DNA of 64,000 bases. It comes from Mesostigma viride. Lineage: Eukaryota; Streptophyta; Mesostigmatophyceae; Mesostigmatales; Mesostigmataceae. A model generated the notes under the pieces. The model did not search any database. It worked only from the letters and a program-made list of their open reading frames with translations, and was not told where the DNA came from. The stretch's first letter is position 1, and every line of letters begins with the position of its first letter. Location: assembly GCA_009746045.1 (NCBI GenBank), contig RPFO01000448.1:2166047-2230046 (forward strand), read 5' to 3'. A program made the position numbers and the translations under genes. This document shows positions 11,311 to 20,412 of this stretch, one piece after another.

Positions 11311-11534
11311 GGTCACGGCAGTGTAGTTGTGTTTCCTTCCTCTATTCCTGGAGTAAACGGGTTAATTGTGTCAATGGCTTATGGCGTACTATAGTAACAC
11401 TTACGTTAATGCATTGAGATCTTGATCGTCTCGTTCGTCTTTCGCTAGGGGTTTAACTAGAGGCGGCTTGACTAGTTTAGGTAGCATCAGGCCAGGTAGA
11501 GGTAGAGGTAGTGGTAGATACCCGAGGCGTAACA
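11311..11534 (+). repeat. Gypsy 5' LTR, second part (with duplicated GGTCA)
   Basis: Continues the LTR after the nested element and matches 23431-23656, apart from a 4-bp difference near 11361 and small changes at the end. It ends in CGTAACA. It contains the tandem hexamer GGTAGA/GGTAGT near 11493. Confidence 0.9.
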
Positions 11535-11535
11535 A

Positions 11536-11553
11536 TGGACTCGGAGGAATTTT
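11536..11553 (+). other. Probable primer binding site of the gypsy element
   Basis: TGGACTCGGAGGAATTTT starts two bases after the LTR. TGG would pair with a tRNA CCA end, and the next bases fit a tRNA acceptor ending in CCGAGTCCA. The tRNA species is not identified. Confidence 0.5.
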
Positions 11554-12062
11554 AGGTAGAGAGCCAGACGACGATCCCCTGCAACATACGCCATTGAATC
11601 AACCCTTCCGCGTCTGGGAAAATGAAGACGACACCTACTTGACAGGTAATGGGCGGGTCGCCTGCAAGCTGGGGGGGTAGTGCTGCCCGGTTCGGGACAC
11701 GCCCTGCCTAGAAGATAGACCTGCTCGAAGCGGAAAATCCTTTTATAGATAGCTCCTTTTCCTCGTTTTGTTTTCCTGAGACATGTGGCCTACTGTCGTA
11801 GATAGGTGATGGTTTTGGTTCTACGTTAGAGAGACGACTAGCGTCTCGTAGATTACACTTTTCTGCATTCTTGCCTGCGTTGTATTTAGACGACCCATCG
11901 CCAGACGCAGAATTCTTGAAACCGGATACTTACGACCACCTGGCGCTGAAAACCTCGTCCCTGCGTGCGTCGTCAATCTGGTTCGGTTTCAGACACCCGA
12001 GATAAGTCGCCTTCTCCTCGTTCTCCTTATTTGACTACTCAAGACCTACCAGGTGCGTTAAC
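11554..12062 (+). other. Gypsy leader, no gene seen
   Basis: Untranslated leader between primer site and first ORF. A short frame runs to 11680, but it starts inside the LTR and shows no recognisable motif. Confidence 0.5.
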
Positions 12063-12467
12063 ATGAGCCAGCGACGTCCTTTTCCTGCTCCTTCTCATTC
12101 GACTAGTAATAATAGTTTAGCGAAATATTACGTTGTTATTACCCCTCAATGGGCATCTATTTTCTTATCGTGGGCCGATGCTAGGAAGTTCGTTCAGTCG
12201 CGTGCTTATAATGTCTCCAAATATAAGAAGTTTATGTCCTTTGAAGAAGCTCAGACCTACCTCTTAAAGCATAGTGAATCAGATTTGGGTCTCCATTCTC
12301 GTCCTTCTCCTCATGCTCGTCCTGCAGTAGATAGTCTTGTTTTTGTTACACCACCTCCATCTCCTCCTTCGTCTCCCCCTAAACGGGCTGCATCCTCATC
12401 TAGCTTAGATACGCCTCTCACCTTAGAGTTCGGCTCCCTATCCATTACTGTTGCTAAAAAGGATTGA
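12063..12467 (+). CDS. Viroplasmin-like (Cauli_VI) accessory protein of the gypsy element
   Basis: An intact 134-residue frame lies between the LTR and gag. Residues about 21-72 carry the aromatic/charged pattern of the Cauli_VI domain (the RNA-DNA hybrid-binding N-terminal domain of eukaryotic RNase H1, also in caulimovirus inclusion-body proteins): KYYVV at the start, ASIFLSWADARKFV in the middle, then YKKFMSFEEAQTYL. The C-terminal half is Ser/Pro rich with SPPKR. The domain is known to bind RNA-DNA hybrids, so a role in reverse transcription or packaging is a reasonable inference. It is the only undamaged frame in this element. Its presence here as a separate ORF ahead of gag is unusual. 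Confidence 0.75.
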   Translation: MSQRRPFPAPSHSTSNNSLAKYYVVITPQWASIFLSWADARKFVQSRAYNVSKYKKFMSFEEAQTYLLKHSESDLGLHSRPSPHARPAVDSLVFVTPPPSPPSSPPKRAASSSSLDTPLTLEFGSLSITVAKKD

Positions 12468-12591
12468 TTTAAATTGTTTCCTTCTTTAAGGACATTAAAA
12501 GCTTTTTCTTTTCTTTCCTTGCCTTAAATTAGGCCTTGTCCTTTATCCTTGTTGCTTTCAGTTAGATTCCTAATCATTTACTTAATTAAAA

Positions 12592-14338
12592 ATGGATCCA
12601 GTGGGTGGTAACATGTCGCCTATACCTACCAACACTCCTACTATGAGTAATAACAATAATAATACTAACAACCATAGCAACAATCGTGGTAACCGACGGG
12701 ACTCACTTGAAACGGTGCACCATCTCACTCCTCAAGGTAATCTTCGTACCTCACCTCCTTCTCCTGTTACTGGTGGTCGCCGTCGTCCCTCACTTACCCC
12801 TCCTACCTATGAACAACGTATGCAAGTCAGATTTAGTGATGACCCTTCCCTTACCTTGAACCAGGCCCCTGCCCCTCCTGCAACCTTGGCTCAACCCCCC
12901 AGCAGGTCCTCACTAACTAACAATGTTTCTAGGCCTCCTTCCCACCCTGTGCCTTCCATGCCTGCTTTTAACACGGGTCGTACCTCTGCCCCTGTCGGCC
13001 CTTCTGGGCGCCCTAGTGCAGTTCCCTTTTACCCACCTGCTTCCTGGTCGATCCTACCCTGATACGGCCTATGAGGCTGCCCAGGTCCCTACCCGTGTGG
13101 CTGATTTAGAAGTTAATAGTGATTTCAGCACCATGCCTCTAGATGACAGAAATTATGATCATTTTGCCTACTCCTCTCTTCGTGAGCAATATACTGTACC
13201 CTTCTCCTATGGGCACCAGCCTGAAACGGTGGCCCCTTCTAGACCCCTACCCAAAACCTTTCCTCTTCCTTCCTTCTATCCCGCTTATGTAGCAGTGGAA
13301 GATGGGAAAAACCCTATGGGAAAAACTGACTCTTCTAATCCCCCTAAGCCCCCTGCTCTTCCCCTCTTTGCTAACCTTCCCAAGCTGGATGTCAAGTCTA
13401 CCCCTCAACAGTTTTTCACCTTTATTATGTTGCTTACCCAGAACACAGAGTCGTGGCAGAATCATAATAGATGGCGTCTCTCTGATGCTGTACTAGTCCC
13501 TCACTATCTTACAACCTGCATTACTCCTGAGCTTGCTAACCTCATTCAGTGTGAGTCTTTGGCCTCTCATGCCTACCCTAACTCTGTAGCAGAATTGTTT
13601 AAGCGTTTAGAGAACCATTTAGTCCCTCCTGATTCAGATTGGCAGGATAGATTAGCCTTTGGTACCTTGCAGCAGGGTACTAAATCATTCAAGGAGTATA
13701 TGAAAGAGTTTGATGCTCAGATGGTACGAATTAGGGATTTGTCGGGTGCAGAAGTACGTGCTCGCTTCCTCCAAGGCCTCAGTAGACCTTTATTACGTGA
13801 AGTCAAGCGCCAGTTCTCTGCCTACCGTTTTACTGATCTGCCCCTCAAGCATGTGCGCCAGCATCTCTTGCGAGTAGCAGATTTCTTCACCACTCCTTCT
13901 CTCCCTACCCGTTCCCGTATTAATAATATTATCCTTACCCCTGAGGAGGAGAACTCCTATGTAGAAGAATTAGATATCTGCGTTGCTGATCTTTCAGCTC
14001 TTGATGTCTCTCATATCACATATGCTATCATTGTAAGGAAGTAGGTCATCTTAAACGTGAGTGCCCCAAGTTCCTTTCGGGTGCTCCCCCTCGATCATCC
14101 CGACGCTCGCCCTCCTCGTACCCCTCAGCGTGCTCCTATTCGTCCCACTTCAGGACGCATTCCCTCAGCTACCCCTAGTAGGCTGAATGCTGTGCAGACA
14201 GGACCCCCAGGGTTCCCCTATGATAATCAGGCTCCCGCACCCTCTTCGCTCCCTCGTGACCCTCCAGCAGTGGCTTTTTCGCCAGGGTCTTCTTCGGGGT
14301 TAGTTCCTATGGATTTGGGGGGGGAGGGGGAACAGTAG
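12592..14338 (+). pseudogene. Gypsy gag, frameshifted
   Basis: Starts MDPVGGNMSP with an Asn-rich then Pro-rich N-terminus. The frame breaks near 13045 and continues in another to 14044 with a typical Ty3-type capsid region (KLDVKSTPQQF, SWQNHNRWRLSDA, LAFGTLQQGTKSFKEYM, RARFLQGL). A second shift near 14015 puts the CCHC knuckle CYHCKEVGHLKREC (14023-14064) in a third frame. A Pro-rich tail to 14338 links to pol. Two frame changes make it non-functional unless the second is a programmed shift. Confidence 0.8.
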
Positions 14339-14451
14339 GCCTGTCAGCCGGGGGTAACCTGGACAGGTCCTTAGATAGTACTCCAGATAAAAATTTTTGC
14401 CTGCCTGTTTTTATAACCTCTGTAGGAGCTGAATCTTCCCTACCACTACGT

Positions 14452-15918
14452 GTGCGTCCTCTTATGTTCTTGAATGGTGGTTTAACCGTTCCCCATACTG
14501 TTGTAGACCCTTTCTTGCATGCTGATGAACTTTTGAATGTCTCTGTGTTGGTAGATAGCGGTGCGGCTAGCTCCTTTGTGAGCGAGGCCCTAGTTAGGCG
14601 TTTAGGACTAGTCCCTACCCCTCACACCAAACCTGTCACTGTTCATTATGCTGATGGTCGCACCAGTCATTCCCCGGGTACGGTGTCCCTTCCCCTGGTC
14701 ATACAAGGACGTACTGTCAACCTGACGGCCACTATAGGCCCTATCACTACCGCTGATGTATTACTAGGATTAGATTGGCACCAGGATAATAAGATTACTA
14801 TTAATTATGATACCATGGTCATTTGGTTTCCAGATAGCTCTTACTGGGTACCGGAACGTCATTATAGATTGGAAAATTTATCCTTGGTAGACATTACTCC
14901 TCCTACACCTGTTGATCCTCCTGTAAGACCTATACCTGAAGTATTAATGTCCAATGATGAGTTGCGTTCTGAATTAAAGGAATATGGATATTTATTATGT
15001 ATGTTCCTTCAGTTAGAAGTACAGGAGATACCTATCACTAATAATAGTGTGGATATAGATCTAAACACAGTGGATACCATAGGAGTGGGATTTACTGAAA
15101 ATGAAATAGTAAGATACATGGCTGTGATAGATTCCTCAAAAGTTTTTGAAGAAAAGACTCCTTCTTATCCTCCTCCTCGTTCTGTTTTACACCGTGTAGT
15201 TATCAAGGACGGTGCAGTTCCTACGCACTCTCCGATGTATAGAATGGGCCCTACCGAGTTAAAGGAACTAAAACAGATTTTAGTGTCACTACTAGAAGCA
15301 GGATTGATAGAGCCTAGTAACTCTCCCTACTCAGCTGGTGTCCTGTTAGTTCCTAAGCCAAATGGCAAGTTTCGCCTAGTTACTGATTATAGGAAGTTGA
15401 ATGATATTACTGTGAAGTCTAAATACCCTCTACCTCGTATTGATGATATATTTAATAAGGTTAAAGGTTCCACTTGTTTCACAGTATTGGATTGTGCGGA
15501 TGGTTTTTGGCAGTTGCGGATAGCTCCTGAGGATTGCCATAAAACCGCCTTTGCTACCCCTTTTGGTCATTACCAGTTTAGAGTAGCGGCTATGGGACTC
15601 TGTAACTCGCCTGCCTCTTTTCAAATGTTAATGAATGAAGTGCTTAGACCTGTTATGGGAAATTCTCACCTTCCTCAGGTGTCCTCTGATTTAAAGGATC
15701 CTTCCTTCTCCTCTGTTTCTTTATCTGAGCATGACCGTTCTTGTGCTCAAGCTTACTTAGATGATATTCTTATTTACTCTCCTGATTTTGAAACGCACCT
15801 ACGTGATTTAAAGAAAGTGTTAGAAATAATGGCTGAAAATTCTTTGTGGGCGCGCCGTGCTAAAGTTCGTTCGGGTAGGAGTGTCCCATTTTTAGGGCAC
15901 GTTCTGTCAGATGCCGGT
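14452..15918 (+). pseudogene. Gypsy protease and reverse transcriptase, cut by the foldback element
   Basis: Protease: VLVDSGAASSFV with the DSG at 14554 and LLGLDWHQ near 14763. Reverse transcriptase: LLEAGLIEPSNSPYSAG, YRKLNDITVKSKYPLP, LDCADGFWQL, GLCNSPASFQ, and the catalytic YLDD at 15754-15765. About 30 extra residues (near 15661-15750) sit between the palm motif and YLDD, longer than usual. The frame runs to SDAG at 15917, where the insertion at 15919 ends it; the continuation resumes at 16466. Frame and motifs are intact up to the insertion. Confidence 0.9.
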
Positions 15919-16465
15919 AGTTAGGTTAATATTGTGCGGAAACCTTTTTGCCACTTGGGCTTCTCAGGTTCCGCACAATATTTCCGGCGATAACCACTCG
16001 CCGGACACTCAAGTTCACGACGTCGTGAACTTGAGTGTCCGGCGAGTGGTTATCGCCGGTAATATTGTGCGGAACCTGAGAAGCCCAAGTGGCAAAAAGG
16101 TTTCCGCACAATATTAACCTATAACTAAGACCTGGATCCTTGCGGGGCGCAGGTTCGAATCCACTCGGAAGCGGATTATTTGGGGGAATAATTCGTTCCG
16201 ATTTGGCACCCGGCTCTAATCATATGCGCACCAAGGAGATGCTCATATTCGATCATATTCATATCGATATTTGCACCAACGAGATGCTTATATTCGATCA
16301 TATTCATGCATACGGGTGTTCCGAGCCTAGTGATTCGTCCTCGCCCCAAGAGGCTAGGTTACGTCGTGAACTTGAGTGTCCGGCGAGTGGTTATCGCCGG
16401 TAATATTGTGCGGAACCTGAGAAGCCCAAGTGGCAAAAAGGTTTCCGCACAATATTAACCTAACT
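15919..16465 (+). mobile_element. 547-bp foldback/TIR element inserted in gypsy pol
   Basis: The ends are perfect inverted repeats starting AGTTAGGTTAATATTGTGCGG, flanked by the 5-bp duplication CCGGT (15914-15918, 16466-16470). The TIR is 103 bp (15919-16021 and 16363-16465). A third copy, in right-end orientation, sits directly against the left TIR (16022-16124) and makes a near-perfect palindrome centred at 16021/16022. Each TIR itself contains an inverted AATATTGTGCGGA pair. The unique middle holds a B-box-like GCAGGTTCGAATCC and a tandem duplicate around GAGATGCTCATATTCG. No transposase is present: a non-autonomous element of unassigned superfamily. Confidence 0.9.
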
Positions 16466-16470
16466 CCGGT

Positions 16471-17310
16471 GTCGCTACCGACCCGGATAAAACTAAGTCA
16501 ATTCAGGAATGGCCTACCCCTACCGACGTTAAAGGTGTACGTAGTTTTCTAGGAATTGCTTCTTACTATAGGCGTTTTATCCCGCGTTTCGCAACTATAG
16601 CAGCCCCTATTAATCATTTATTAAAGAAGGATATCCCCTTTGTTTGGAGTAGTGAATGTTAGTCGGCTTTTCAGTGTCTAAAATCCCTACTCCTTTCCCC
16701 TCCTGTACTCATCCTACCGGATACTACTAAACCCTTTGTTGTAGCTACAGATGCTAGTAAGGTAGCCATAGGGGGCGTCCTTCTCCAGGATCAGGGTCAG
16801 GGCTTACAGCCAATTGAGTATATCTCTAGGACAATGCTCCCTGCGGAGCGTAACTATCCCGTACACCAGCAGGAACTCTTAGCGGTGGTGTATTGTTGCC
16901 ATGCGTGGCAGCACTTTCTTAAAGGTGCTCAATTTGATGTCTGCCTGAATGAACCCTGTGAGCTAGATCCTTATAGATTAGTTATCCAAACTGATCACCG
17001 TCCCCTTACCCATCTTCTCTCCCAACCCAACCTTACCCCTCGGCAAGCGCGCTGGATGGAATTTTTAGCACAGTTTTCCCCTTTTAAACTTCAGTATGTT
17101 AAGGGTGTAGATAACATAGTACCAGATGCACTCTCTCGTCGTGCAGATTACTCCTTTTTCGAGGACCTTGATGTTCTCAATACTACTCTAGTCCCTACTA
17201 CTGTGGGTGTAACCCCTTATGGTGAACTACCTGATGATGAATCCTATCTATGCCTACCTCTTTCATACAGCTGTTCGCATGCCTGATCTCCTTTCTCACG
17301 TCGGACTCTC
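16471..17310 (+). pseudogene. Gypsy RT thumb and RNase H
   Basis: Continues the RT after the foldback element (VATDPDK, FLGIASYYRRFIP). A TAG at 16660-16662 replaces a sense codon. RNase H follows with VATDASKVAIGG near 16740, the Glu in HQQELLAVVY near 16870, TDHRPLTHLL near 16993 and PDALSRRAD near 17120. The frame ends at 17286, just before the hAT insertion. Order and motifs are typical of Ty3/gypsy. Confidence 0.88.
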
Positions 17311-17318
17311 TCTCCCGT

Positions 17319-18618
17319 CCGGGTTGGTCAGTACGCCGTACGGAGCCGCAAAAATACGGGAAAACGTACACTGAAGGCCTCCGCCGTATATACGCGTACT
17401 TTACTTCAGAATACGCGGTTTGGACTTAGAATTTTTCGGGGGTACCAGCGGGCAGCGGGCACTGGCGCGGTGCCCAGGTTCTGGGCGCGGCGCGTTCACT
17501 GCACATTTGAGATTTTTACTACTAGAAGTAGATGCGTACAGTTCTTTCCATAAAGCGCAAGCCTTGCAAAATCTTTGGCCGGTAGGAGACAGCTAGGACT
17601 AGGTACATACATAACGCATAATGCCAGCAAATGCCAGCTGTGCTACTGACGGTGTAATGCAATATAGCGACGACGAGGCCAGTGCGACTGTGCGATAGTG
17701 TGCAGCCATTTTCGATTTGCAGCCATGCCGAAGAAAGGGCCTGAATGGGATTTCGTTGTCGAGAAGAAAGAAGCAGTCACAGATGCTGTTAGTAACACAA
17801 CGCAGTATGTGTCGAGGATGTTCTGCTCATTTTGCAACAAGAACTTCTCCTACAAGGCGGGGCCAATCAGCGTATTCCGAGTCCGTGCACACTTTGCCGG
17901 AATCGCAGGGGAAGGGATGTTACCCTGCGACAAAATTCCACCGAATATCCGGAGCAGGTTTCTCAGGATTGCTAACAACAAGTTGCAGAAGTCAGACGCC
18001 AAGAAGCAGCACAATTTGAACAGGGCAATGGCGGAGATGGGAGGGGCTGCGCCGGCTGACTTGTCGTCGGTTCCCAGCAAAGGCCAGCTGAGCATCACCA
18101 AATGGCTGGTTCCCGTCGACGAGAAAGGTGTCCAGCTGCTGGCTGCCGAATTTTTTATCGAGAACGGCATTGCCTTCAATGCGGCTGAGAGCGCCTCTTT
18201 CAAGCAGATGGTGGCCGGCATGATCCAGTACAAAGGAGGGCACGCCACCCCTCCTTCTCGGAGTTGTGTCTTATGTTCTCTCATGCATTATATAGTGGAT
18301 GGCTTTCCTTACAATCAATTTATTAATTGATTCCTTACTATTCCCGTTGCAGCCTGCTCCCCCCTGCATTTAACAAATCATAATCAGATAGGATTCCAGG
18401 GCATAATTAAATGGAAGATGTTAATAAATAAGCATATACACCAATTTCAGTTGCAATAACTGCATGACCATCATCAAGGAGCGTGCTAATTGGGTGACTG
18501 ACAATTGGACCACAAAAACTGTCGCGTATTTTACCGCCACGTATTTTACACCCCCCACGTATAATACGCGTATTTTAGGTCCGCGTATTATACCCCGTAC
18601 CCGTATTTGCCAACCCGG
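17319..18618 (+). mobile_element. hAT transposon derivative, 1.3 kb
   Basis: The ends are imperfect inverted repeats (CCGGGTTGGTCAGTAC left; CCGGGTTGGCAAATAC read inward from the right, 13 of 16 matching). They are flanked by the exact 8-bp duplication TCTCCCGT (17311-17318, 18619-18626), as expected for hAT. Subterminal regions carry repeated ACGCGTATTTTA-like words, possible transposase sites. Inside is the start of a transposase with a BED finger but not the catalytic core, so it is an internally deleted derivative. Confidence 0.92.
17725..18330 (+). pseudogene. hAT transposase N-terminal remnant with BED zinc finger
   Basis: Begins MPKKGPEWDFV. CSFCNKNF, then a His in RAHFAG and a Cys in MLPCDKIP, fit a BED finger (C-x2-C...H...C). 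Downstream is the hAT-like ITKWLVPV and ASFKQMVAGMI helix region before the frame loses similarity near 18240. A further piece near 18475 (KERANWVTDNW) resembles the start of the hAT catalytic region. The DDE core and dimerisation domain are missing. DNA binding may survive; transposition cannot. Confidence 0.75.
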
Positions 18619-18626
18619 TCTCCCGT

Positions 18627-20337
18627 GTGAGGCCCTTCCCGTGGCCTCGGTGGGGGGGGAGGGGAAAAATAAAATTTCTATACCGCTTAGCCATATAGCG
18701 ACTAGGCGATCAGGAAAGTCTTATGAAGACATAGTCCCTCTAGGACCTCCCCTTCTCTTTGGCAAGGCGGTAGGAGATCTCTTTAAACCTGTTCTGGATA
18801 CCTCTGTAGCGATGCCTACCTCTGATCTTGAACGCCTTATTAGTAGGTTTACGGGCACTGAGCCGGAAGCATTAGCTGCCATTGCTGCCCATCCCCAACA
18901 ATTAGGCAAGCACCCTTGTAAATTTGTAGGTGGGTTTTTATATGTGCAGATAGCAGAGTCTCCCCCTCAATGGCGCCTGTATGTCCCTCCTATCTGTCGC
19001 TCCTCCTTGCTCTTTGAGTTACATGACTTAGCTGCTCATCAGGGTGGTAAACGGGTACGGGACCTAGTAGCCCGCTCTTATTACTGGCCTTCCCTTTTAA
19101 GGATGTAGATGAGTATGTTAGAACTTGTCAATCTTGCCAGGAGATGAAACCCAATAACGTAGGACAGATAGCAGAACCTAGGACCTTGCCTGATCCCATC
19201 ATGCCGTGGGATTCTATCATGATGGATTTTGTAGGACCTTTTAGAAAGAATGATAGAGGCAATGCCCAAATCCTTGTGTTCATAGATCGTTTTACTCGTA
19301 TGTGCCATCTCGTGCCGTGTCCTTTAGAACTCACCGCACGTGATTGCGCACGCCTATACCTTAATAATGTATACAGATATCATGGTTTGAGTAGGCAGTT
19401 TATTAGTGATAAAGATAAGTGATTTACCTCAGATTTTTGGCAGCAGTTTTTCGCTGCCATCGGTACCAAGGTTACCTACGGTACTGCCTACCACTCCTCC
19501 TCCTCTCATTTAGTAGAGCGTCTTAATAGGGTAGTGGAAGAAGCGCTTAGGCACTATGTTAATGGCTCGGGAAGTGATTGGGAGGATTATTTATGTTTGG
19601 TAGAGTTCTCCCTCAACAATTGCCCCCAGGCTGCGCATGGATATACGCCCTTCTTCCTAGATACTGGTAGACAGCCTCTTACCCCTACCTCTCTCTTAGC
19701 TAGTCCTCTACGGGACAAGGATGATGTGTCCCGGATACTGTAGAAGGTGTACAGTCCTTGCTAGATAGAATGAAAACTGCACATGACCACGCGATCTCAG
19801 GGTACCAAAAAGCTCAGTCTAAGTACCTTGCTAGGTTGCGTGCCTCCTTAGATAGAAGAGCACCTGAGATAGAATAGGAGATCTAGTATTAGTAGAAGGC
19901 CCCCGTGTTGGCCGTTTTGCTCATAAGTTTGAAGCAGAACTTAAGGTCAAACTTAGGCCCGCCTTCTTAGGACCCTTCCGTGTGTTGTCTAGAGTAGGAA
20001 ATTTCTTATATAAAGTCGATATCCCTACCTCTTGGCAGACACATTCAAACACCTTCCCGATAGAAGCCAGCTGAAACTGTACCACCCTAGTACGTTCGCT
20101 GGTAGAGAGCTAGCGCCTGCCCCTTTAGAGCATAACCCTGACACTGGGGAAGTAGAAGACGAAGTAGAGAGCATCGTGGCCCATAGAGATATCAAAAAGG
20201 GCCGCGGTACCCAGCGTCAGTATAAAGTGAAGTGGATGTATGCTCGTAGTGAAGTAGACAAGGTCTGGTATACGGAGAGTGAGCTAGATGGGTGTAGTCG
20301 CCTTCTGCAGGAGTATAAAACCCTGCACAAGCTCTAG
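18627..20337 (+). pseudogene. Gypsy integrase with C-terminal chromodomain, frameshifted
   Basis: Zinc-binding HHCC: HDLAAHQGGKRV near 19020 and CQSCQE near 19128, across a frame change at about 19105. Catalytic residues: Asp in MMDFVGP near 19222, Asp in ISDKDK near 19406, Glu in SHLVERLNR near 19510. A TGA at 19420-19422 stands where the family has Arg (SDKDK then stop then FTSDFW), consistent with CGA to TGA. A frame break near 19740, an in-frame TAG near 19875 and another break near 20035 follow. The C-terminus (20150-20334) is a chromodomain: VESIVAHRDIKKGR, QYKVKWMYA, WYTESELDGC. Chromodomains direct integration to marked chromatin in chromoviruses. Confidence 0.88.
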
Positions 20338-20412
20338 TTGTAGACCTTCTCCTCTCTTATGTTATGTCTGCTGTCGACGGGTGGTTGGTTGTCCCCTCCC
20401 CTCCGCAGCCGT

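Noticed and set aside
16140-16175. tRNA gene (GCAGGTTCGAATCC box)
   Set aside because: Only a B-box-like half is present; no acceptor stem, A box or cloverleaf can be drawn. The same holds near 10055 and 45520.
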